Positions 23,531 to 34,858 of a stretch of DNA of 64,000 bases are shown one piece after another; position 1 is the stretch's first letter, and the number at the start of each line of letters is the position of its first letter. The notes under the pieces were generated by a model. That model saw only the letters and a list, made by a program, of their open reading frames with translations, was not told the origin of the DNA and made no database searches. A program made the translations under genes and the position numbers. The stretch is from Chinchilla lanigera (Eukaryota > Chordata > Mammalia > Rodentia > Chinchillidae): assembly GCF_000276665.1 (NCBI RefSeq), contig NW_004955459.1, positions 14,909,784 to 14,973,783 of the forward strand. Reading direction: 5' to 3'.

Positions 23531-24549
23531 ATGAACTGTCAGACTTACCCACTGAATGTGGGGAAGAATCTTAAGAAAAATGCCTGGAGGTCCACAATGT
23601 GGTTGGTATAAATACTCGTTTCCCCTATCATACACTATGGCGAGACTCATCAGGAAATTCTCACCAAAACTCTCCCACAATTTTAATGCTATCTTTTGAT
23701 TTTCTGTGGGCTTTTAATAAATCTTATTTCAAGAGCATCATCTTTTTACTCAAAAACTTCATCCAAACAGATCCTTCCAAAAACCTCTTATTCAAAATGA
23801 CATTTTTTTTTCATTCTTCACAGACTGTGCTTCTGCCATATTGGAGATTTCCTGGAACTTCTAAGCATCTAGACATTCAGTTTTTATAAGGACATTCCAG
23901 GCTACATGCTCAGTATTAGATAAGCAGCATCAGCCAGTGGAAAACTACAGCTGCTCTGCGTATGGAAATACTGGTGAGCAGCATTTCTGGAAACAAGTGG
24001 GAGGAGTGGAAGGTTCAAGGCTTGAGTAGGTTTGAAAACATAGGACACTGGCCTTTATGAACAGACAGACATCTCAGTGCCTAAATACCTCAATGATAAA
24101 CATAGGCACAGAGAAAAATAATAAACCAAGAGAGGACCTTGAGTAGCAACTGGGACTGAATCTTGGTCATAAGTCTGAGCCTATCAACCAGCCAGTTATT
24201 ATAGGAATACTACAGGAATGATACAGGGAATGATCACAAAGACCACTGTGAAACTTTGGAATAAAACACATAGACGTTCCCCATTCATAGGGTAGTTACT
24301 ATCCAGGGCATGTTTAGAAAAATTTCGAGTTTATCATGTCACTAAAAATAAACAAGTGTTATTCATCCTAAATATCCTGAGAAATTCTCACATTATCTTC
24401 ATTAATCTTGTAATTAGCCACTCGAAGTTAGATAAAACTATTTCCCAAGTAGATCAGATTGACATATCAAAGAGTAGAACCTAAACATGTGAATTAGAAA
24501 TGAGTTTTCTCATACTTGGGTAGTTGAAAGAAAATCGAGGAGAAATTTC
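23531..24549. other. Unassigned stretch
   Basis: No recognisable gene or repeat. The plus frame 23599-23889 (96 codons, Phe/Ser/Leu-rich) has no known domain, and I regard it as chance. Confidence 0.4.
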
Positions 24550-25830
24550 AGGCCCTTCATTTACTCATTCATTCATTCAATAAAGATTTAGAACCAACAG
24601 AGTACCACATGCCATTCTAAACTGGACATAGAGAATAAAGCTAATAAGGTACTTGCCAACATGTAGGGGGGAAGTGTAACACTAAATCAGTAAATATCAG
24701 ATATTGAAAATGTTATAGGTAACTGAGTAAACAGACATATTAGAAATATTATAGGCAGTCAGGCAGGGCAAGAGCCTCAAGTAGCCAGTATGGAAGGCAA
24801 GATACCTTCCAAATGCAGGAGAGACAGGTTCTCCTGCTGTGGGCCAGACCTCAAGACAAAGGCTAAAACAAATGCACCCAACTACCTCCCAAAGGATAAA
24901 CATCAGGGATTGATATTCTGAGTAGGTCTCTATCACCTTGCGAAACCCAGGAAGAATCACTAATTCAACCTCCTATGGAGAAAAGCCCCTGTTCTGTATT
25001 CTTACCTGTTTGCTATGTGACTCACTTCCCTATTTGATCCTGACTTAATCAATTTTTCCTGAGCAACTATGCTTGTAATCTTATTGGCTGACCATAGTTT
25101 TGTCCCACCTCATGCTCACCTTGCCATTTCTCATTTTTCCCCCTACCTTGGACCCTCCTCAACTTGTGGTTTTGCTCTATAAAATCCCATGGAAAGGCAG
25201 GGTCCTTGGCAACCCACTAGGGCCCCCTTCTGTCCCTCTGTCAGACAGAAGCTTTCTTTCCCTCAATAAATATATTCTGCTCTTACCCTCCATTGTTCCT
25301 AAAATTCATCCTTCAATTTTAGAGAACACAATCTCGCCCTAGATACCTTTTAGGTTGGGACTTTCTTTCCCTTATATCAAAAAGATTGGGAAGAAATGTG
25401 AACATAAACAGTGTGTCAAGGAGGCTCTGCGAGGAGATGAACATTAGACTAAAAACAAGAGAAGTGAGGAAGCAGGGCATGTCACGTCCCAGAGGAGAAG
25501 CCTTCCAGCGAAGAAGTATGCGCCAGGTTAGATGGCCTGAGAAAATAAGGAGGGATGTGGTGGTCGGAAATGGCAGGAAGCTACCTGTTGAATTTAATTT
25601 TGGAGTAATGGGAAGCTACTGGAGGACGCAGCAGAGAGTTGGATGATTATCCCGGATGTGCATCATTGGTTGAACATTTCGATTATGTGTTGGGAGGGAT
25701 TCTGGAAGAGTGACAGGTAAAATCATTTCCTGCAGTGATTTAGGAGAAAGACAAGTGTGTGGGTTCCAGTATAGAAGTTCAGTCATGGAGACATGGAGAG
25801 ATTCAGTGAGCAAATTCAAGACATGCTGAT
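24550..25830 (-). mobile_element. L2 LINE, minus strand, split by an LTR
   Basis: 24550-24720 has the antisense L2 3' end ('cattcattcattcaataaag', 'agaataaagctaataagg'). After the LTR, 25410-25830 continues in antisense L2 order ('aaggaggctctgcgagg', 'gtaatgggaagctactgga'). The frame 25386-25646 is L2-derived and not a gene. Confidence 0.65.
24750..25375 (+). mobile_element. Endogenous retroviral LTR (solo) inside L2
   Basis: Promoter-type features sit in LTR order: a TATA-like 'ctctataaaatccc' at 25175-25188, then 'ggcccccttctgtccctctg', then an AATAAA signal at 25265-25270, then a U5-like tail. No adjacent internal region is seen. Both ends are approximate and no target duplication could be fixed. 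Confidence 0.55.
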
Positions 25831-28234
25831 GAACTAGATTTCTAGGTTCCCAGAGCCTGGATTCTGGTCCTTATTCTGAGGAAGGGTCTGAGGTGGTTCT
25901 TTAATCTAGGCCATATATTGATGTTTCTAATCTATAGATTAGAACCCCATAACATTAAAACTTTATATATTTTGAAAAATTTAATAAACTTTTTGGTAAG
26001 AAATTTTTGGCCTTTCAGTGTCCAAAAAAAGTACTTTTGTTTCTTCAGGTATATATATTTTCCCAATGAGCTCATCAATCTTTCAAATAATTCATTTCAA
26101 TGATATCTCTCATTCCATGGGATTTGCCAGTGTAAATGTCAGTTTAAAACACAATAAAATAGCAAATGCTTCATTTTGAGGTACTTTCCATGGGTACTGA
26201 TGCATTTCAATAAACAAATCAACTATCATTATCATTGATACAACAAATACAAAAAATCGTGTGAAATCCATGCCTCTATTAGGATGTCTATTGAGAATGC
26301 CTCATGCATTCTCATCTGCACAGCCAGAGATCTTTTCAGAGATAATGGGTGTTTTTGAATTGGGCCCATCATAAAATTTCCCAGCTTACACACAATGTCA
26401 TAAATTCTGTAAACAATCCTTGCAAACTAATGGGGCCCATCAGGTAAAATGTGACATTATGCATTGTACCAGTCATTTGCCGAATCAGGTTGACATTATT
26501 TTTATTAACTTCAGTGAAAATGATGACATACCTAAAGGAAAAACAGACCATTTCCCTGTCTCCAAAAACATCAAACACTGAAATTAGTAACGTGCGATTT
26601 ATCTTTGGGACCTACCGTTTTATATCAATGGGGAAGGGCCTTTATTATCTTTGCATAGGTGCTCCTGTATTAGGCGATAAAGAAGTATCATTTCAATGGA
26701 AAGCACACTTTCTGGGCAGCTGTTGCTTATTTGTGCTTCCTCTCACAACTAAGCCAAGGCACAAGCAAAGCACAAAGCAGGATCACTAGGAACCTATTTT
26801 AAAAGTCAACCTTTTAGTACCTCAACCCCACAACACCCAAATATAAAGTTCTCTGAGGGTAGAAATTCTTAACTAGCCTTATCTTTTAAAAAAAAAGTTA
26901 CCCTAATAAATTTATGCCATCATAAAATCATCTGAGCTCAGCTAAACCGGCTTTATGGATATAGTTAGATGGCATTATTTTAAAATTATGCTGGAGGCAA
27001 AATGACAGCAGCGAAGGCCATGCATACAAGAAATTATGTCCTGATCTCTTCACACTGATACTAGTTCCAGTATCTATTTTTTTAATGATTGCATTCAGAT
27101 ACTAAATCCATTTTCAATTATTTCATTAAGAAAAGAACAGAATCCCGTTTCACGTATATTTTTCCCTTTGAGTGCTTTACCCCCCAAATGGCAATAATAT
27201 TGTAAAATATTTATTCCATTAGTTTTAGGTAATTGAAATGCCAAAAGCTAAGCACTTAATCTCTGCTGGCAGGGAGAGCTGCCTGCTGTCTCTTTTTATT
27301 AAGTCCTTTTTTGCTGCTTTTTGCATAGTCAATAACAGTGTCTAAACCCAAGAAAAGATATAGAGTAACATTTAAGTGGCAGCCTATGATAAGGCAATGT
27401 TTACACTCAGGATAATATGAAAATGTCCACTCTACAGGGGCAAAGATTTTTCTCCAGGTTAACTAATTAGAATGTTTATTAACTTCATTCATTATTCTGA
27501 CAAGCCCAGAGATTTCTAAACATTACTAACTTCTTAAGCACCTTATTCCCGCAAGAACTAGTGTCTGTTGGAATCAGGATAGGTAGATTTTGCCAGCACT
27601 TGATATTTATCTTCCCATGCCTGCAAGATGCAAAAGTGGAATACAGAGCAACCACCTTTAAGCCCTTCAGGGCACTGAGGAGACCTCAGTGATGCCCCTC
27701 GTCACCTTTAAGGCACCTTCACCCTCCGAATGGTTAATGTATACTCTTCCTGGCTGGAGTGGGATCAGTGACTTATAGCCATGATAAACAGACAGCAGAC
27801 AAATCTGTCTTTAGTGGAACTAACTGGGAAGGGGAAAGTATATTCTAACCACAAGTGAGGTGAGCATGCCCAGAGTTCCCTGCCACACCACATGGCGAGA
27901 GTGAACCCCTGGGAGATCTGAACTCTAAGTCATGAAACATGACACCCTTATATTTTAGCTCTATTTACCTTGCATTTTCTGCCAAATATGAGTGTTTCTT
28001 ATTACCAGCATCCTTGTATCTTGAGCCTCAATTTCACTAACTTTCAACCAATGCACCATGGTATAGGGAAAAGCATGTTGACATTAGAGTAAAAAAACTC
28101 TGAGCCCAAGACCAGTCTTACCTGTCTAAGAGATAGACAATCTGGATCAAAATACCTGACTTCTCTCAACTCTAGTTTGCTCATTTTCACAGAGCTACTG
28201 AGATCAGGTTTAGAACAGTGTGGAGAAATGGTTT
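25831..28234. other. Mostly single-copy stretch with candidate conserved blocks
   Basis: No gene or young repeat recognised. Two parts look non-random: about 26330-26530 (two GGGCCCATCA words 65 bp apart, low decay) and about 27170-27350 ('taggtaattgaaatgccaaa'). The frames 26369-26578 (minus) and 26451-26789 (plus, 112 codons) overlap the first block and lack any domain. Confidence 0.4.
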
Positions 28235-28410
28235 AACCATAGACTCTGCAGTTGAATCTTGGCTTTAATATTTGGTTGTACAACTTACTATGTTTATTGC
28301 CTTGGACAAGTTACAACTCTATTTAAGCTCCTTTTTTTCCATGCATGCAAATACAGTACTCACTGCATAGAATGACTTGTTAGGGCATTAAATATCTCTG
28401 GATTGACTTC
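28235..28410 (+). mobile_element. MIR SINE
   Basis: Sense MIR order: 'agactctgcagttgaatctt', 'gtacaacttactatg', 'gccttggacaagttac', then 'cactgcatagaatgacttgt' and 'agggcattaaat'. Confidence 0.7.
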
Positions 28411-28570
28411 CATGAGCTAGGAATTAGGGATATTGCAGGAAATTTAATAGATAGTAATCCTTTCCTTGAAGGAGCTTAGGCTTTAGTGAAAAAAGAATAA
28501 AATGAATAAATAACCTATATAGTAGTACTTGAGGGAGCAATAAATCCTACAGAGGCAAATAGAACGGAAG
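28410..28570 (-). mobile_element. L2 fragment, minus strand
   Basis: Antisense L2 3'-end order: 'ccatgagctaggaattaggg', 'atattgcaggaa', 'tccttgaaggagcttagg', 'aataaaatgaataaataac'. Confidence 0.55.
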
Positions 28571-30204
28571 AGGAGAGACGGAATATGAAATCCTTAGCTC
28601 AATGCCTAGTGCCTAGTAAGCACCAAACAGAAGCTGTCATTTCTCCATCTATATTAAGTAACCGCCTACACTGTTATCATTCAGAACAGTAATTTATGGC
28701 TTTTCTGTCAGTCATTCTGTAATTTAAATCTCCTTAGTCGTTCTGTAATTTGAGGGTAAAAGGAGGAGGTAAGTCAGATACCACCAAAGTCTCTTCCAAG
28801 TCTCAAAACTGAGTCTTTTTAGACAATGATGTCTAAAGGGCTGAGGCCTCCCAGTTCTATTGAAGAGAAGAGCCCATGGCCATTAGGAATTTTCTCCTGG
28901 AAGTCAGGATAATACTGAAAGAAGAGGGGAAAAAATTGAGAGCTTATAAGAAAGAGAAATACCTTTTGAAACTGGAAGAACTGCTTTCAAAAAATGTGAC
29001 AAAATAGACCTTTGGGGAATTTACAGAGAAACACTGTCTCCCAGGCCAAGATGAAGTTTGTCACGTGCATTGCCACTATGCTGTGGGGAGTTATGTGCCA
29101 TGAAGTTTGGTTCTGGGGCACCAGGGACAGTACCCTCAGCCCCCTTAGTCATGTTCAGAGAGTCCTGATAAGTCCTGATGAAACCAAAGCAGAAGCACAG
29201 CAAGTACCCACCAGAAACCAGAATGAACTAGGGAACATGGTTTGTTTGTTTGTTTGTTTGTTTTTGGAGGGGATTGTGTTTTGTAAAATTGATTTGGAAT
29301 ACCGCTGTGAACTTGCTGTGACTACTCTTCTGCAAGTAGTTTGTTTGTTTGTTTGTTTTTGGAGGGGATTGTGTTTTGTAAAATTGATTTGGAATACCGC
29401 TGTGAACTTGCTGTGACTACTCTTCTGCAAGTAGAACATGACATGTCTGGTAAACAATCAATCAATCTCTATTTTATAGCTAGACTTTATTTGAAGAAAA
29501 AGACAAATTCCTTTTGTTATGGAGCTCCTGATTTGATCTAAATCCAGCTGATTTAAATCAAATAAAATTCCCTTCATTGTCTGCTGTAAACAATGACCCA
29601 CTTCACCCGTGTTTTAAAAGGCATTCACCCTGCAAAACTGCCTGCTTTGTAAAATGCATAAAACGAATAGCTCATGTCCCCCATGCAAAGGGAAGTGGGA
29701 AAGAAGGTTGTCCACTACATGCTAGTGGGTTAAGTCAGTGTTGGAGGAAAGAATGCAGTTTCTTCACTTTGTTGCATGCTTTCACATAAAGGCAGGTCAG
29801 TTATCATACTTGCTTATTCTCTTCCCCTCCTTTTGCACATCCCACATTTCCTGCAGGTAATAAGTAACAAGTTTGAGGGGAAATGGTCAAAGAGTATGCC
29901 TCACTGAGGCCATTCCTCTCTTCCTTGTCTCTTTGGAACAAGATGTAGTCCTCTCTGAGCAGGGAGTGGAAGGAGGCCTTACTGGACTGGTGTTTTGTGA
30001 AAATCTGCCCATTTGTGTAAGTTGTTTCTAGGCTACACACCAATCCTGTTTCTGCCTTGGGAGGCTTGTAGCACGCATTCACCATGACTGTTCTCCAGGC
30101 AATAAATCACAAGATCGGGCCTTGTTTGGTATTTCAGTAGAAGGAAAGATTCACCTTAAACTTCTGAAACATTGAGTAAGGAGGACTGAAAAATGAACAC
30201 AAAA
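28571..30204. other. Single-copy stretch containing a recent tandem duplication
   Basis: Apart from the 95-bp duplication listed separately, nothing recognisable. The plus frame 29012-29416 (134 codons) runs through the duplication, has no known domain, and I do not call it a gene. The part about 29520-29720 may be conserved ('cagctgatttaaatcaaat'). Confidence 0.4.
29244..29433. repeat. Perfect 95-bp tandem duplication
   Basis: 29244-29338 and 29339-29433 are identical over 95 bp. Each unit starts with a (GTTT)n run, then 'ggaggggattgtgttttgta', and ends 'tcttctgcaagta'. Since 95 is not a multiple of 3, each copy is read in a different frame (CLFVCLFLEG, then CLFVCFWRGL). Confidence 0.97.
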
Positions 30205-30680
30205 AGAGATATGAAGATTTTAAAATTAAGAAGCAGAATAAAATGCCAAGAAATATCTAAACTATTTTGAAAGAGGACAGCTTGGGAGAACTCATATCTC
30301 TTGATTTCAATATTCACCATAGATCTACAGCAATCACGAAGCGTAGTATTGGTATAAGGATACACATATAGATGAGTGTTACAAAATGGTATGCCTAGAA
30401 GTAGATCCTTGCATATGTGGACATTTGTTTTTCACAGAAGTATAAAGCTGGTCAACTGAGAAAGTATAGTCATTTAAACAAATGATTCTAGAATTACCTG
30501 GGTGTCCAAAAGAAAAGACAAAAAGATCTAGAAGAGAATATAAAAATAATTATTACCTTTCTTGACACAAAGATTTATTAGCTAGGGCACAAAAAACATT
30601 AACAAAAATTAGTCTCACAGACCAGAAAACACTAAAAGTCAAGTTCATTCAATTACCTTATTCACCACAGAGATGGTTGT
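30205..30680 (+). mobile_element. L1M ORF2 3' fragment
   Basis: Old L1 ORF2 3' order: 'ctacagcaatcacgaagcgt', 'agtattggtataaggataca', 'gtcaactgagaaagtatagt' and 'aaaagtcaagttcattcaat'. Decayed, no frame. Confidence 0.6.
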
Positions 30681-31148
30681 TAAGTATTGATCAATAATTT
30701 TATCATTTCATCTCTTCTAGTACCAGAACCAGAGGCCTTGGGTTTTTCACCTTTCTGGGTGTCTGCCGCTTATGATGCGTTGGCCCATGGATGAGGACTG
30801 CTTGGATAAAGGAGTAGATGCCAAAGCAAGTCTTCACCTTGAAGACTTGGGAAAGGTCTTGCCAAAAATGTAGAAATAAGTTGGACTCCAAAAGTCAATA
30901 GTGTAGAATTGTGGGACTCTATAAAGATAACTGCCCTGGTATAGATGAAGGTACGGAGGTATTCATCTAATCTCTGATGCAAATCACAACCTGCATAGAT
31001 AGCAGCCATGTGGACCTGGCAAGCTGAGGCTGAGAATCAGGCCTTTAGTGGGTTCCTTGAGCTCAGGTTGCAGCTGCTACAGTTTTTCCTGAACCGTACT
31101 CTTCTGAATTTTCCCAGTCACATTTCAGACAGGTAGTGAATGACCTAG
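30681..31148. other. Unassigned stretch with minus-strand frames
   Basis: Minus frames 30770-31009 (79 codons) and 30703-30891 overlap. I looked for a processed pseudogene and could match no protein family. No function assigned. Confidence 0.35.
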
Positions 31149-31507
31149 TGTCTTAATTACTTTCTTCATTGCTGAGACACAATATTCAACATCCCAAGGT
31201 AAAAGGAAGAGAGGTTTATTTTAGCTCATGGTTCAGTTCATTTTCAGCTGGCTCAAAGAGGGGATGACATGGCACAGGGGTGCAGAGGAGAAAGAATTGC
31301 TCAGGGCATGGCAGCATGGTGGACAAGAAGCTGAGATGGAAGGGAGGAGCTGGACAGGGAGAGTGACCCTTCCAGGCTACACCTCCTGTGACCACCTCTT
31401 CTGACCAGACCTCTCCTCCTCACAGCAAGGAAGCTCTATAAACCCTCATCATCTTCCTAAGCCCCATCGATGAGCATGTGGGACACATCAAGACATAAAT
31501 CATAACA
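31149..31507 (-). mobile_element. MaLR (MT/ORR1/MST-like) solo LTR, minus strand
   Basis: Begins 'tgtcttaattactttcttca' at 31149 and ends 'cataaatcataaca' at 31507, with 'agaggtttattttagctcat' inside. This is the antisense order of a rodent MaLR LTR. Its complement starts 'tgttatgatttatgtcttga' and matches the plus-strand LTR at 61019, so both belong to one family. Length 359 bp; no internal region adjacent. Confidence 0.8.
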
Positions 31508-34019
31508 CAAAAGATAGTCTTTCCCAGTACAGGTCATTTAGATCTTATAAGGCAAACAATATGTGATGTTTTTAATCGTGACTCATGTGCTGTCATTACT
31601 AAGGTTCTAAGTTTGTATTGTTAGTACTAAGCACTTGTACAAAGGGTTAAAAAAAACACTTAAAAGTGAAAAAAGTAATTGAAAGAGGGAATAAAAGAAC
31701 ACTGAATAAGACCTAGTGATTGTCTCCACCACCAGCACAACTTTCTAAATTGAATAAGCCAGAAATATTTTTTCTACTCCTTAAGACAGGACATGGCCCC
31801 TGGGTAGAGTAAAAGCATATTACCCAAAGTAACCTCCTGCTTGAAGGTTTTCCCCTGAGTTTATTTTATAGATGGTAGACTCCAGAAAACCAACACAAAT
31901 TGTGTAGTTTCCTCATAAAGCAGAAACTTAGATTTCCTTCTTCAGTAAGATGATCCTACAATTTTTTCTCCAAGCGTGCAACTTTGATACTGCAAGTGGC
32001 CGGTATCAATCATTACTTTGGGATAAGAAGCATACACCAGTACTGTTGCAGGGGCAGTGAGACTCATGAACAATCTCCTCAGTGAACGTGAGTTACTGCC
32101 ATGAATTTGAGCAGCTCCAGATTCTGTGTTATGGAAAAAAAAAAAAATTGGCTTGTAGCAATAACTATGGCCAGGTGACCAGGATGAGGAATCTGTGAGT
32201 TCTCTAAATGTGGTAGAGGTAGGGTCAATAACAGCAATTATTAGCACTCTAACTTTAGGGTCACATACACGAAGCTTATTAGAGATTGGCATTGGAATAA
32301 TTCATTTTCTGAGGTCCTAAAGAGATCATAATCATTCTAGAGAAAGCTGCTGAAAGAACCTCAATTTCACCCAGAAGACTACCCTTGGCTAAAAGTAAGC
32401 AAAATAAGGAATAGTAAAGAAATGTGACTCTCTTCAACTTAATTTGCAAGCGCAAGCATATTTGATTTCTTACTTAATTCCTTTGCTTTTGAACATGCAA
32501 AGCAATTTAATTTTTGGACTAATCTCTCCCTAGGAATTTGATAAGAGGGTCTTTATATTCAACTTGGGGAATCTCTATGTTCTTGACATCTTATTATTGA
32601 GTATATCTTAATGTTGTCATTTAATTTTATTGTAGTATCTCTGGTGGGCTGTATTGGAAAATATGGCTAGACATAATTTGGAACGAGAAATAGAACTGGG
32701 ACTGTATGTTCACCTGTGGGCATAGAGTGGCCTCAGAGTCAATTTAATTAATACACACTTCTGTCCCATGTCAGCACCATCCAGGGGCAGAATCTATACT
32801 GCCCATCGGGGGCCTCAAAGTTGTCCCAAAGTACAGTGATTAAGAGTGGAGATGTCTCTAAAGCCAATGCTGACTTTCTTGAGACCACAATCGTGCTATT
32901 AAAGTGGATGTCCATAATCTTGGACTTCTCATTCCACCCAAAAATCCCACATTTTTCCATCGTACCCCTGATTTATTTCTACTTTCTTCTGCAAGAGAGG
33001 CAGAAGGTACCTCCTGGAGGAATTAACCAAGCCACACTCTTGTGCAAAGATGTGAACTCTTTCTTTCCCTCTCCCCAAACCAGTGGGAGGGAATGGTCTA
33101 AGGGAACTGTCAGCCCTTCAGGGGCCATCCTCCCTCAGCTATGTTACCTTACAGGGAAGAAGTTAGCAAACACGTTTTATTTCACCATGTGCTTTCTCTT
33201 TCTTCTTCTCAGTTCAAAATCTCATCAGAAAAGAGCGGTATTATTCATTAGATCCTTGTATGGGCCCCAGCAAACAGTTCACATTGATTAAGTACCCGGA
33301 TGTCCATGAGAGCTGAGATATACAAATCACATCAAAGACAAGTAGGTCCAAAGTCAGAGAAATTCCTGAATAAAGACATTGACATATATAAAGAAATGCA
33401 TCAGCCATATGGGGGTGGGACTTAATTTGCCCAAGAACACAGAGTTTTAAAAAACTAGATTGTGAGATAAATGTTGACTACTGAAGCTCTGTCCACTATG
33501 GGCAAACTGTGTCAGGAGACGGTATCTTGATGTATAGATATCGTTAAACGTTCAGCGTACAAGAAAAGCCCTCAGGCAATCTGTTTCTTGCTGTCTGTTA
33601 TACAATTATTGGAAAACTCAAATAATAAAAACAAAAATCAATGATCTGAAGTCTGACACCATGTAAAGAATCAAGACTAATATTTTAGTGTATATCTTTG
33701 CACATTTTTTGCACTTAAAATACAAGATGTTATATAAAATTTTTACCAAAACAGTCTGTAAAGTCGATTTTTGCTTCTCTTCTCACTGATGTATCAGTCT
33801 TCAAATAGCGCATATGCTACCACATAGTACTTTAAAATGGATGCAAATTTCACATGAGCTACAGCGATCTATTTCATCCATCATGTATGCTGACATAGCT
33901 GCTCCTAGTTTTTCTCTATAAAAACAAAACCACAAAGAACAGACTTGTGTGTACTCTTTACCCATACAGATTTGTTCAATTAATTAACTTTTCCTGAGAT
34001 GTATTGTTTACCACATCTT
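31508..34019. other. Unassigned stretch with the window's longest frame
   Basis: Plus frame 32821-33291 (156 codons) is the longest in the window. It has two Phe/Leu-rich hydrophobic runs and no domain I recognise. Minus frame 31942-32292 (116 codons) contains a run of Phe from an A13 tract. I see no splice, Kozak or codon-bias support for either. About 33660-33960 may be antisense L1M debris. Confidence 0.4.
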
Positions 34020-34170
34020 GTGGAGCATTTTGGATACATTGTTTTATTTGACCCATGAGGTATTGGTCTCTCAGTTTTGCATATGAGAAGGCCAACTTCA
34101 GGGTTAACTGCTCACATAACTAATTAGAGGAGGAACTGGAGTTGGAATCCGCACCTTTTACCAAAGTTGG
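34020..34170 (-). mobile_element. MIR/L2-type fragment, minus strand
   Basis: Antisense MIR/L2 order: 'cccatgaggtattggtctc', 'catatgagaaggccaacttc', 'gggttaactgctcacataac', 'agttggaatccgc'. Confidence 0.55.
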
Positions 34171-34858
34171 GCCCAATCACAACCACCTAGTGGAAACCCC
34201 TTAGAGCTTCAGGACCTGGTAAGCTTTTTCCCAGGTAAGTCATTCTTTGAAGAAACTACTATAATGAGATTTCTTTTTCAATTTATTTTGTAATTAATAA
34301 GCACCACTGAAACTCTTTGGAACTTCTCTTATTATTTCCAATAGCTGATTTTAGGGGACTGTACTAGTTAGTTTCCCAGAGTCATTCATGCCGTTTTATT
34401 TCCTATAAATAATGAACTTATTTCATCTTTTCCCGTATCAGAGCCTCTTTTAGGTGTTATTGATTCAATTTATTTTTGCATAAACTAGAACTTCCAAAAC
34501 TATGCTAAGTAGAGGGGAAGCCAGTAGGTGTTATTGTTTTATTTGTTCTGATCCCATCTAATACAGAGGATCTTTGATTAGCTGGGAGCAGGCAGGTGCT
34601 TGAGAAAGGTCTCTCATACCATCCACCTTAAGGAAAAACACAACTATTTCTAAGAACTAAGATGTTGCTTTATAAAGCATAATGTTAAATTTCATTAAAT
34701 GTGTATTTGACAACTATTAAAATAATGTTTTTCCCCTTAGTATATTAATAGCATGACTGTTATTAATAGATATTTTAATGCAATGCCATACTTGCTATTG
34801 TAAAATAAATGCTACTATGCTTTGTCATAGTAAATCATTCATTGAATATGCTACTAGT
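34171..34858. other. Unassigned stretch
   Basis: AT-rich sequence without a recognisable gene or repeat. Confidence 0.4.

Noticed and set aside
24550..25830. Frame at 25386-25646 as a small basic protein gene
   Set aside because: It falls in antisense L2 text and has no start or domain support.
29012..29416. 134-codon plus frame
   Set aside because: It is extended only because the 95-bp duplication is read in two different frames. No domain, and GTTT-derived Val/Cys/Leu/Phe runs.
30703..31009. Possible processed pseudogene on the minus strand
   Set aside because: Two shifted frames seemed continuous, but I could not match any protein. No A-tail or target duplication seen.
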